DNA of 5,411 nt from JALRAP01 sp046340555 (GCA_046340555.1 JBKDSL010000133.1:1-5411); one strand, 5' to 3'. Shown: positions 1 through 5,060, numbered from the stretch's first letter. The notes: generated from the sequence alone by a model not told the origin. Program-made: numbers and translations.

Positions 1-1
1 A

Positions 2-337
2 ACCGATGCTGTTACCAAAGGCGTTGACGACGCAAAAAAGAACTTGGTAAAGGTTTCTGTTACCAAAGGGACCGTGCCTCACGAGCAAATCGGTAAATTC
101 GGTGGAGCTTTGGTTCTGCTAAAGCCTGCCGCTCCTGGTACAGGTGTGATCGCTGGAGGTGCTATGCGTGCAGTTCTAGAGAGCGTTGGAATTACCGACG
201 TATTGGCCAAGTCGAAAGGCTCATCCAACCCGCACAACGTGGTTAAAGCTACCATCAACGCACTCGCTGAAATGCGTGATGCCGTTGGAGTATCCCAGCA
301 GCGTGGCGTGGCCATGGAACGCATTTTCCAAGGTTGA
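2..337 (+). CDS. rpsE: 30S ribosomal protein S5 (uS5), C-terminal part, cut by the window start
   Basis: The frame is open from base 2 to the TGA at 335-337 and gives the last 111 residues; the real start and the N-terminal double-stranded RNA-binding-type domain lie upstream of the window. The visible part is the S5 C-terminal domain. It has the family's KKNLVKV strand, the GTVPHEQIGKFGG loop and the highly conserved PGTGVIAGGAMRAVLE stretch, followed by the SSNPHNVVKAT helix. S5 is a primary component of the 30S body near the mRNA entry and decoding regions and contributes to translational accuracy; this is family knowledge. A leucine follows GGA (GGALVLLKP) where I recall an arginine being common, so this may be a lineage-specific change. 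rpmD follows after 44 nt, as expected for the spc operon. An internal TTG at 44 is not a real start, because the S5 homology continues upstream of it. Confidence 0.97.
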   Translation, partial: TDAVTKGVDDAKKNLVKVSVTKGTVPHEQIGKFGGALVLLKPAAPGTGVIAGGAMRAVLESVGITDVLAKSKGSSNPHNVVKATINALAEMRDAVGVSQQRGVAMERIFQG

Positions 338-381
338 TTTCATACAAACATTAAGAATACCATACAACACGAAATACGAAA

Positions 382-561
382 ATGGCAAAAGTCATCATCA
401 AGCAAATAAAGAGCGGTATCGACCGTCCTGCAGTTCAAAAGAGGACATTGAAGGCGTTAGGTCTTCGTAAACTGAACCACTCCGTCGAGAAAGAGGCTAC
501 ACCGCAAATCATGGGTATGATTCGCTCCGTGAGTCACCTCGTTAGTGTTGCCAAAGCCTGA
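382..561 (+). CDS. rpmD: 50S ribosomal protein L30 (uL30)
   Basis: This ATG-to-TGA frame has 59 codons, the usual length of short bacterial L30. The product begins MAKVIIKQIKSGIDRP and continues with the conserved helix QKRTLKALGLRKLNHSV, then a C-terminal PQIMGMIRSVSHLVSV strand-helix segment. L30 is a small 50S protein that binds 23S rRNA; it is present in many but not all bacteria. Its place between rpsE (44 nt upstream) and rplO (39 nt downstream) is the canonical spc-operon position. The bases before the ATG are A/C-rich (ACACGAAATACGAAA) with no Shine-Dalgarno-like GGAGG, which fits initiation in Bacteroidota. It is easily missed by gene callers with a 60-residue cutoff. Identity rests on both sequence and synteny. 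Confidence 0.96.
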   Translation: MAKVIIKQIKSGIDRPAVQKRTLKALGLRKLNHSVEKEATPQIMGMIRSVSHLVSVAKA

Positions 562-600
562 TTAATTCAACGATTCTACAACAGCATATAAATTCAAGAG

Positions 601-1053
601 ATGAATCTCAGCAATCTAAGACCTGCAAAAGGTTCCCTTAAATCCCGCAAACGTATCGGTCGTGGTACCGGTTCTGGTAAGGGTGGAACTTCCACACGTG
701 GTCACAAAGGTGCCCAGTCACGTTCGGGCTACAGCCAAAAGATAGGATTTGAAGGTGGTCAGATGCCATTGCAGCGTCGCCTTCCAAAATTCGGTTTCAA
801 GAATATGAACCGCGTTGAATACAACGGTATCAACTTGGATATGATTCAAGGTTTGGTTGATAAGCATGGTTTGACGGAAATCAATCATGAGGTTATTGTA
901 CAGCATGGTCTTGCTTCCAAGCGCGACCTTGTGAAGGTACTCGGCAGGGGCGAACTGAAATCAAAGATCAACGTTACCGTTCATGCTTTCTCAGCGGCCG
1001 CTAAATCAGCCATTGAGTCACTTGGAGGAACCGCAACAGCAACAGGTAAATAA
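601..1053 (+). CDS. rplO: 50S ribosomal protein L15 (uL15)
   Basis: The product has 150 residues, typical for L15. The N-terminal extension is basic and glycine-rich (residues about 7-70) and carries the family hallmarks SRKRIGRGTGSGKGGTSTRG, the GGQMPLQRRLPKFGF segment (52-66) and the NRVEYNGINL strand. In the ribosome this extension threads through 23S rRNA. The C-terminal globular part (about 75-150) contains VKVLGRGELKSKINV and ends in the AFSAAAKSAIESLGG helix. L15 is a late-assembly 50S protein. The ATG at 601 aligns with the family's MNLSNLRPAKGS start. The purines just before it (AAGAG, touching the ATG) are too close to act as a normal Shine-Dalgarno site. Its TAA shares one base with the secY ATG (TAATG at 1051-1055), suggesting translational coupling. 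Confidence 0.98.
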   Translation: MNLSNLRPAKGSLKSRKRIGRGTGSGKGGTSTRGHKGAQSRSGYSQKIGFEGGQMPLQRRLPKFGFKNMNRVEYNGINLDMIQGLVDKHGLTEINHEVIVQHGLASKRDLVKVLGRGELKSKINVTVHAFSAAAKSAIESLGGTATATGK

Positions 1054-2390
1054 TGAAAGGTCTCATAACCACCATTCGCAATATATTCAGGATCGAAGAG
1101 CTTCGATCCAGGATCCTCTATACGTTGGGGTTGATCCTAGTTTATCGTTTAGGTGCACATATCGTGCTTCCAGGGGTTGATCCTGATCAATTAGGCGGTT
1201 TGAAAGCCCAATCTGAGAGTGGTATCCTAGGTTTGATTGATATGTTCGCTGGTGGTGCTTTCTCTCAGGCTTCAATTTTCGCATTGGGTATCATGCCTTA
1301 CATCTCAGCGTCAATCGTAGTTCAGCTTTTGACCATCGCAGTGCCTTATTTCCAAAAAATGCAGAAAGAAGGGGAGAGCGGTCGCAAGAAGATGAATCAG
1401 ATTACTCGTTGGCTCACTGTATTGGTGGTACTTGGCCAAGCTCCTGGATACATTGTTAATCTCAAGGCTCAAGCTCCTGGAGCAGTGGTTATGGATGGAA
1501 CGGCTTTTTGGATTACCTCCATTCTGATACTATTAGCCGGAACCATGTTCGTGATGTGGATCGGTGAACGGATCACTGAAAATGGCATAGGAAACGGTAT
1601 TTCAATCATTATCATGATCGGTATCATTGCTGGTTTACCACTTTCTTTCCGTGACGAGTTTCTTTCTCGTTTGAACGAGGGTGGAGGTATGGTTGTATTC
1701 CTAGCTGAGTTGATCTTGCTCTATATTGTGATCGCCCTGGTAATCTTATTGGTTCAGGGAACGCGTAGGATTCCCGTTCAATTTGCCAAGAAAATAGTTG
1801 GTAACAAACAGTACGGAGGTCAACGTCAATACATACCTCTTAAAGTTAATGCGGCAGGTGTTATGCCTATCATTTTTGCCCAGGCGATTATGTTCATTCC
1901 TGCTACAATAGCCCAGTTTTTCCCAGAGTCGGGTGCTATGCAAGGCTTTGCGGGTACATTTACAGATTTCTTCTCATTAGGCTATAACATCACATTTGCA
2001 ACCCTTATCATTCTATTCACATACTTCTACACTGCGATTTCGGTGAACCCGAACCAGATGGCAGAGGACATGAAAAAGAACGGTGGTTTCATCCCTGGAG
2101 TTAAACCAGGTCGTACTACGGCTGATTTTATAGACAATGTAATGTCCAAAATCACTCTTCCCGGTTCCATATTCTTGGCCTTCGTAGCTATCATGCCTAC
2201 GATTGCGAATTCCGCAGGAGTGAACAGTAATTTTGCGCAATTCTACGGTGGTACTTCACTTCTCATTCTAGTTGGGGTGGTGTTGGATACACTGCAGCAG
2301 ATAGAAAGTCATTTGTTGATGCGTCACTATGATGGCCTGATGAAATCGGGTCGTATCAAAGGACGTTCATCCGTAGGTGGCATAGCCTGA
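1053..2390 (+). CDS. secY: Protein translocase subunit SecY
   Basis: SecY is the channel-forming subunit of the SecYEG translocon in the inner membrane; it passes unfolded proteins to the periplasm with SecA and inserts membrane proteins co-translationally. The 445 residues match the usual length of about 430-450. About ten hydrophobic segments can be read, near residues 21-40, 70-95, 117-137, 151-172, 182-198, 213-234, 265-290, 310-331, 369-390 and 399-417. Family landmarks are the plug-region GILGLIDMFAGGAF (57-70), GIMPYISASIVVQLL (79-93), GERITENGIGNGISI (171-185), the basic cytosolic loop QGTRRIPVQFAKK (235-247), IPLKVNAAGVMPIIFA (261-276), and the long cytosolic loop NPNQMAEDMKKNGGFIPGV followed by KPGRTTADFID. 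No frameshift or missing segment is visible. The start overlaps the rplO stop by one base, so it is probably translated by termination-reinitiation. A strong palindrome lies at codons 13-19. Confidence 0.99.
   Translation: MKGLITTIRNIFRIEELRSRILYTLGLILVYRLGAHIVLPGVDPDQLGGLKAQSESGILGLIDMFAGGAFSQASIFALGIMPYISASIVVQLLTIAVPYFQKMQKEGESGRKKMNQITRWLTVLVVLGQAPGYIVNLKAQAPGAVVMDGTAFWITSILILLAGTMFVMWIGERITENGIGNGISIIIMIGIIAGLPLSFRDEFLSRLNEGGGMVVFLAELILLYIVIALVILLVQGTRRIPVQFAKKIVGNKQYGGQRQYIPLKVNAAGVMPIIFAQAIMFIPATIAQFFPESGAMQGFAGTFTDFFSLGYNITFATLIILFTYFYTAISVNPNQMAEDMKKNGGFIPGVKPGRTTADFIDNVMSKITLPGSIFLAFVAIMPTIANSAGVNSNFAQFYGGTSLLILVGVVLDTLQQIESHLLMRHYDGLMKSGRIKGRSSVGGIA
1090..1109 (+). other. Perfect 9-bp inverted repeat (RNA hairpin) in early secY
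   Basis: GGATCGAAG at 1090-1098 and CTTCGATCC at 1101-1109 are exact reverse complements separated by AG. As RNA this would form an 8-bp stem with a four-base GAGC loop. It begins 37 nt after the first base of the secY start codon and spans codons 13-19 (R-I-E-E-L-R-S). The structure is seen in the sequence; any effect on secY translation is inference. Confidence 0.6.
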
Positions 2391-2404
2391 TGGTTTTAAC
2401 CTGA
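2390..2404 (+). other. Possible 4-codon minicistron in the secY-map gap
   Basis: The secY stop codon overlaps an ATG (TGATG at 2388-2392). The ATG opens a frame of only four codons (M-V-L-T) that ends at the TGA at 2402-2404, 13 nt before the apparent TTG start of map. The arrangement is visible, but whether it is translated is unknown. It could pass terminating ribosomes from secY toward map, or it could be chance. Confidence 0.2.
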
Positions 2405-2417
2405 TAATCGGTAAAAC

Positions 2418-3239
2418 TTGCAGGTAGTATATAAGAGTGACGGGCAGATTGAGGCGATTAGAGTAAGTTCTTTACTTGTTGGAGATACATTGGCTGAAGT
2501 GGCCTCCCGTATCAAACCTGGGATGCGAACCATCGACTTGGACCGTGTGGCGGAAACGTTCATACGAGACCACCAAGCCGAGCCCGCTTTCAAAGGTTAC
2601 CATGGCTTTCCTGCCTCATTGTGCATCTCGGTTAATGCCGAGGTGGTTCATGGGATACCAGGAAACCGTGAGCTGAAAGATGGGGATGTGGTGTCTATCG
2701 ATTGTGGAGTGAATAAAGGCGGCTTCTTTGGTGATTCTGCTTACTCATTCGTAATCGGAGACGTTCCTGCCAAAACCATCGAGCTGCTAAGGGTGACTAA
2801 AAGATGCCTGATGCAAGGTGTTTCCAAAGCCGTAGAAGGATTGCGGATTGGAGACATTAGCGAAGCGGTTCAGGACCTTGCCGAAACCCATGGTTTCGGA
2901 GTCGTTCGCGAATTAGTTGGGCATGGAGTGGGTTTGAAACTGCACGAAAAGCCCGAGGTTCCGAACTTCGGAAAAAAAGGTACGGGCTTGCTGATGAAGA
3001 AAGGTTTGGTGATTGCAATCGAACCGATGATCAATGCCGGTAAGAAGCAGGTGAAACAGCTCAACGATGGTTGGACGATTGTGACTTCCGACGGCTTGCC
3101 CTCAGCACACTTCGAACACACTGTTGCGATTGGAGTAGGAATGCCAGATGTACTCTCCTCGTTTGAAAAGATTGAAATCGCGGAAGCAAACAACATAAAC
3201 CTCGGGAAACCGCACCAGATAACGGAAGTGAATGGCTAA
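2418..3239 (+). CDS. map: Methionine aminopeptidase, type I
   Basis: This cytosolic metallopeptidase removes the initiator methionine from nascent proteins whose second residue is small. The 273-residue product has the pita-bread fold signatures. By alignment to E. coli MetAP the metal ligands are D95 (SIDCG), D106 (GDSA), H169 (VGHGVG), E202 (IEPM) and E233 (HFEHT), with catalytic-site histidines at H78 (VVHGIP) and H176 (LHEKPE). All are present, so it should be active. There is no zinc-finger extension, so it is the short type Ia form. The start is TTG at 2418. A TAA at 2412-2414 closes the frame upstream, the next in-frame TTG is at codon 25, and homologues begin with a short lead before Y-K-[ST]-x-x-x-I-E-x-I-R, so TTG is the only start that keeps the N-terminus. 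The last 25 or so residues, after the catalytic domain, look like a lineage-specific tail. The gene ends inside infA with an 8-nt overlap. Confidence 0.95.
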   Translation: MQVVYKSDGQIEAIRVSSLLVGDTLAEVASRIKPGMRTIDLDRVAETFIRDHQAEPAFKGYHGFPASLCISVNAEVVHGIPGNRELKDGDVVSIDCGVNKGGFFGDSAYSFVIGDVPAKTIELLRVTKRCLMQGVSKAVEGLRIGDISEAVQDLAETHGFGVVRELVGHGVGLKLHEKPEVPNFGKKGTGLLMKKGLVIAIEPMINAGKKQVKQLNDGWTIVTSDGLPSAHFEHTVAIGVGMPDVLSSFEKIEIAEANNINLGKPHQITEVNG

Positions 3240-3450
3240 ACAAGGCGTCATAGAGCAAGACGGAACGATCATAGAGGCGTTATCAAACGCCATGTTCCGT
3301 GTGGAGTTGGAAAACGGCCATGAGTTAATTGCACATATCTCCGGTAAGATGCGGATGAATTACATCAAAATCCTGCCTGGCGACAGGGTGAAAGTTGAAA
3401 TGTCTCCATACGATTTGACCAAAGGAAGAATAACATACAGATATAAATAA
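3232..3450 (+). CDS. infA: Translation initiation factor IF-1
   Basis: The 72-residue product is the standard length of bacterial IF-1, a single S1-type OB-fold. IF-1 binds the 30S A site near h44 and S12 and works with IF-2 and IF-3 in start-site selection. Diagnostic segments are GTIIEALSNAMFRVELENGH (11-30), AHISGKMRMNYIKILPGDRV (34-53) and the C-terminal SPYDLTKGRITYRYK. The ATG at 3232 lies inside the last codons of map (overlap 3232-3239, +1 frame relative to map), so translation is likely coupled to map. There is no separate A-rich leader. rpmJ follows after only 9 nt, the usual infA-rpmJ pairing. A two-tier hairpin lies within codons 10-23. Confidence 0.98.
   Translation: MAKQGVIEQDGTIIEALSNAMFRVELENGHELIAHISGKMRMNYIKILPGDRVKVEMSPYDLTKGRITYRYK
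3260..3300 (+). other. Two-tier inverted repeat (RNA hairpin) in early infA
   Basis: The outer arms ACGGAAC (3260-3266) and GTTCCGT (3294-3300) are exact 7-bp complements. They enclose an inner perfect 6-bp stem, GGCGTT (3276-3281) with AACGCC (3286-3291), closed by a four-base ATCA loop. Between the tiers are 9 unpaired bases on the 5' side and 2 on the 3' side. That gives 13 Watson-Crick pairs in 41 nt, beginning 28 nt after the first base of the infA ATG. The 8-mer TCATAGAG also occurs twice nearby (3248-3255 and 3269-3276). The pairing is read from the sequence; a regulatory role is inference. Confidence 0.55.
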
Positions 3451-3459
3451 CCAAACAAA

Positions 3460-3576
3460 ATGAAAGTAAGACCCTCCTTGAAAAAGAGAAGCGCCGAATG
3501 TAAGATCGTAAGGCGTAAGGGACGTCTTTACGTCATCAACAAGAAAAACCCTCGCTTTAAAATGCGTCAGGGCTGA
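3460..3576 (+). CDS. rpmJ: 50S ribosomal protein L36 (bL36), zinc-free form
   Basis: The 38-codon ATG-to-TGA frame gives MKVRPSLKKRSAECKIVRRK followed by a tail ending KMRQG, the full length of L36. L36 is the smallest 50S protein and sits in 23S rRNA near the base of the L7/L12 stalk region. In zinc-binding L36 proteins such as the E. coli one, the ligands are Cys11, Cys14, Cys27 and His33. Here the equivalent positions are Ser11, Cys14, Asn27 and Phe33, so three of four ligands are missing and this is a C-minus form that should not bind zinc. From memory this R-L-Y-V-I-N-K-K-N-P-type L36 is usual in Bacteroidota. Met35 replaces the more common Gln before R-Q-G. Its place 9 nt after infA and 30 nt before rpsM is canonical. 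The upstream bases CCAAACAAA contain no Shine-Dalgarno site. Confidence 0.96.
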   Translation: MKVRPSLKKRSAECKIVRRKGRLYVINKKNPRFKMRQG

Positions 3577-3606
3577 TTGACTAACAGATAAAACCAAAAC
3601 AAAATA

Positions 3607-3984
3607 ATGGCTCGTATAGCAGGTATTGATTTACCGAAAAACAAAAGGGGAGAGATTGGCTTAACCTATATCTATGGAATAGGTCCCTCAACCGCGCAAA
3701 AGATTCTCACCGATTCCGGTATCGACTTCAATAAGAAGGTGCAGGAGTGGAACGATGATGAACTGACTAAAATCCGTACATACATCAACGATTTCCTGAA
3801 GGTTGAAGGTGCTCTTCGTTCAGAAGTGCAGCTCAATATCAAGCGTCTGATGGATATCGGATGTTACCGAGGGGTTCGTCACCGTTTGGGACTGCCTGTT
3901 CGTGGACAAAGAACCAAAAACAATTGCAGAACTCGTAAGGGTAAGCGTAAGACAGTCGCAAACAAAAAGAAAGTAACTAAATAA
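3607..3984 (+). CDS. rpsM: 30S ribosomal protein S13 (uS13)
   Basis: The 125-residue product is a typical S13, a 30S head protein that contacts the A- and P-site tRNAs through its basic tail and forms bridges to L5 and 23S rRNA. It begins MARIAGIDLPKNKRGEIGLT and has the helix-hairpin-helix-like YIYGIGPSTAQKIL (21-34). The conserved RGVRHRLGLPVRGQRTKNN (88-106) is followed by a lysine/arginine-rich C-terminal tail ending VANKKKVTK. The ATG at 3607 matches the family start and is preceded by an A-rich leader (ACCAAAACAAAATA) with no Shine-Dalgarno sequence. The 30-nt gap before it is too short and unstructured to hold an E. coli-type alpha-operon S4-binding pseudoknot. rpsK follows after a 40-nt gap that contains a small hairpin. 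Confidence 0.98.
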   Translation: MARIAGIDLPKNKRGEIGLTYIYGIGPSTAQKILTDSGIDFNKKVQEWNDDELTKIRTYINDFLKVEGALRSEVQLNIKRLMDIGCYRGVRHRLGLPVRGQRTKNNCRTRKGKRKTVANKKKVTK

Positions 3985-3989
3985 CCAAT

Positions 3990-4004
3990 AGCGGCAATTC
4001 CGCT
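3990..4004 (+). other. Small hairpin in the rpsM-rpsK gap
   Basis: AGCGG (3990-3994) and CCGCT (4000-4004) are perfect complements around a CAATT loop, and T3989-G4005 can add a G-U pair. It starts 6 nt after the rpsM stop and ends 20 nt before the rpsK ATG. No T-tract follows, so it is not an intrinsic terminator. It could be an mRNA-stability or regulatory element; five base pairs are also well within chance. Confidence 0.4.
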
Positions 4005-4009
4005 GCAAT

Positions 4010-4430
4010 ATTGACTTAAGAAGAATGGCTAAAACAGCAAAAGTCACCGCCAAGAAAAAGGTGGTAAAGGTTGAATCGGTAGGCGAGGCTCACATCAGTG
4101 CCACGTTTAACAACATCATCATCAGCATCACTAACCTTTCCGGCCAGGTGGTATCATGGGCCTCTGCGGGTAAAATGGGTTTCAAAGGTTCTAAGAAGAA
4201 CACCCCATACGCCGCTCAGTTGGCTGCCGCCGACTGCTGCAAAGTTGCTTTCGATGCTGGAATGCGCAAAGTGAAAGTGTTCGTGAGAGGTCCAGGATCT
4301 GGACGCGAATCTGCCATCCGCACATTGCACAACTCCGGTTTGGAGGTTACCGAAATCATGGATATCACACCGATTCCACACAACGGATGTCGTCCGCCCA
4401 AGCGCAGGAGGATCTAAAACTTAAGTCAAT
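4010..4430. repeat. 11-bp inverted repeat flanking rpsK
   Basis: ATTGACTTAAG at 4010-4020 and CTTAAGTCAAT at 4420-4430 are exact reverse complements. One lies 4 nt before the rpsK start codon, the other 2 nt after its stop, so in mRNA they could pair and close a loop containing the whole gene. A few 11-bp matches are expected by chance somewhere in a window of this size. The placement in both flanking gaps is what makes it notable. Confidence 0.4.
4025..4417 (+). CDS. rpsK: 30S ribosomal protein S11 (uS11)
   Basis: The 130-residue product is a full-length S11, which sits on the 30S platform near the mRNA exit channel and the 3' end of 16S rRNA. A lysine-rich N-terminal extension (1-20) is followed by the conserved core AHISATFNNIIISITN (22-37), GKMGFKGSKKNTPYAAQLAA (49-68) and VFVRGPGSGRESAIR (85-99). 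The C-terminus is TPIPHNGCRPPKRRRI. N120-G121 corresponds to the asparagine reported to form isoaspartate in E. coli S11 (family knowledge). The ATG at 4025 fits the family start; the preceding AAGAAGA is purine-rich but not a clear Shine-Dalgarno site. In Bacteroidota the S11 platform neighbourhood is of interest because the anti-Shine-Dalgarno sequence is reported to be sequestered there by bS21, bS18 and bS6. Confidence 0.98.
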   Translation: MAKTAKVTAKKKVVKVESVGEAHISATFNNIIISITNLSGQVVSWASAGKMGFKGSKKNTPYAAQLAAADCCKVAFDAGMRKVKVFVRGPGSGRESAIRTLHNSGLEVTEIMDITPIPHNGCRPPKRRRI

Positions 4431-4454
4431 TTAACTGAAAAACAACAACCATTC

Positions 4455-5060
4455 ATGGCTAGGTACATAGGACCAAAAACCAAAATCGCTCGAAAGTTCA
4501 GAGAGCCCATCTTCGGACCTGATAAGAACTTTGAAAAGCGTAACTATCCTCCCGGACAACACGGGCAATCCAAGAAGCGTTCCAAGATGTCGGAATACGC
4601 CACCCAGCTTCGCGAGAAGCAAAAGGTGAAGTACACTTATGGAATCTTAGAGCGTCAGTTTTCCAAGACCTTCGATCGTGCATCACGTAAAGAAGGTATT
4701 ACCGGTGAGAATCTTCTTCAATTGATTGAGTCTCGTTTGGACAATGTGGTTTTCCGTATGGGCATCGCACCAACTCGCTCAGCTGGTAGGCAATTGGTTT
4801 CTCACAGACACATCACCGGTAACGGCAAGGTGGTTCACATCCCATCTTATTCCTTGAAGCCTGGTGATATGGTTGGTGTTCGTGAGCGTTCCAAGTCATC
4901 ACAAGTGATCAACGATTCATTGCGCGGTCGTGCTAGTCGCTACCCTTGGTTAGAGTGGGACGAAACTAAGATGGAAGGTAAATTCATCAACGCACCTGCT
5001 CGCACAGAACTTCCTGAGACCATCAAGGAGCAATTGATCGTCGAATTGTACTCTAAGTAA
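4455..5060 (+). CDS. rpsD: 30S ribosomal protein S4 (uS4), cysteine-free form
   Basis: The 201-residue product is a full-length S4, a primary 16S rRNA-binding protein that nucleates 30S body assembly and helps form the mRNA entry channel. The N-terminal domain (about 1-90) includes KRNYPPGQHG (28-37) and the YGILERQF segment (62-69). The S4 RNA-binding domain (about 92-155) reads ESRLDNVVFRMGIAPTRSAG, then LVSHRHITGNG and IPSYSLKPGDMVGVRE. The end, EQLIVELYSK, is the family terminus. There is not one cysteine, so the N-terminal zinc motif found in some S4 proteins is absent. The upstream sequence AAAAACAACAACCATTC is A/C-rich without a Shine-Dalgarno site. In E. coli S4 represses its own operon; whether it does so here cannot be told, but the longest gap of the window, with a good hairpin, follows directly. 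Confidence 0.98.
   Translation: MARYIGPKTKIARKFREPIFGPDKNFEKRNYPPGQHGQSKKRSKMSEYATQLREKQKVKYTYGILERQFSKTFDRASRKEGITGENLLQLIESRLDNVVFRMGIAPTRSAGRQLVSHRHITGNGKVVHIPSYSLKPGDMVGVRERSKSSQVINDSLRGRASRYPWLEWDETKMEGKFINAPARTELPETIKEQLIVELYSK

Noticed and set aside
186..470. A plus-strand open frame of 94 codons across the end of rpsE and the start of rpmD
   Set aside because: It overlaps two well-identified ribosomal protein genes in a different frame, and its composition looks like an out-of-frame reading.
1228..1235. TAGGTTTG, a match to the Bacteroidota -7 promoter motif TAnnTTTG, with a TTTG upstream at 1199-1202
   Set aside because: It is inside conserved secY coding sequence, the spacing to the upstream TTTG is about 25 nt and longer than usual, and two or three such 8-mers are expected by chance in this window on both strands.
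2462..2476. AGTAA/TTACT stem 45 nt after the map start
   Set aside because: Five A/T-rich pairs are weak and expected by chance, so this does not extend the secY/infA hairpin pattern to map.
3577..3606. Possible E. coli-type S4-binding alpha-operon leader before rpsM
   Set aside because: The gap is 30 nt of mostly A-rich sequence, with no inverted repeats able to form the nested pseudoknot.
4011..4016. TTGACT resembling a sigma70 -35 box before rpsK
   Set aside because: There is no matching -10 element at a usable distance before the rpsK start, and the primary sigma factor of Bacteroidota uses a different consensus.
4046..4065. ACCGCC/GGTGGT stem in early rpsK, and a similar 6-bp stem ACCTAT/ATAGGT at 3664-3684 in rpsM
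   Set aside because: Stems of six pairs with 8-9 nt loops, one including a G-U pair, are expected several times by chance in 5.4 kb. I kept only the clearly stronger secY and infA structures.
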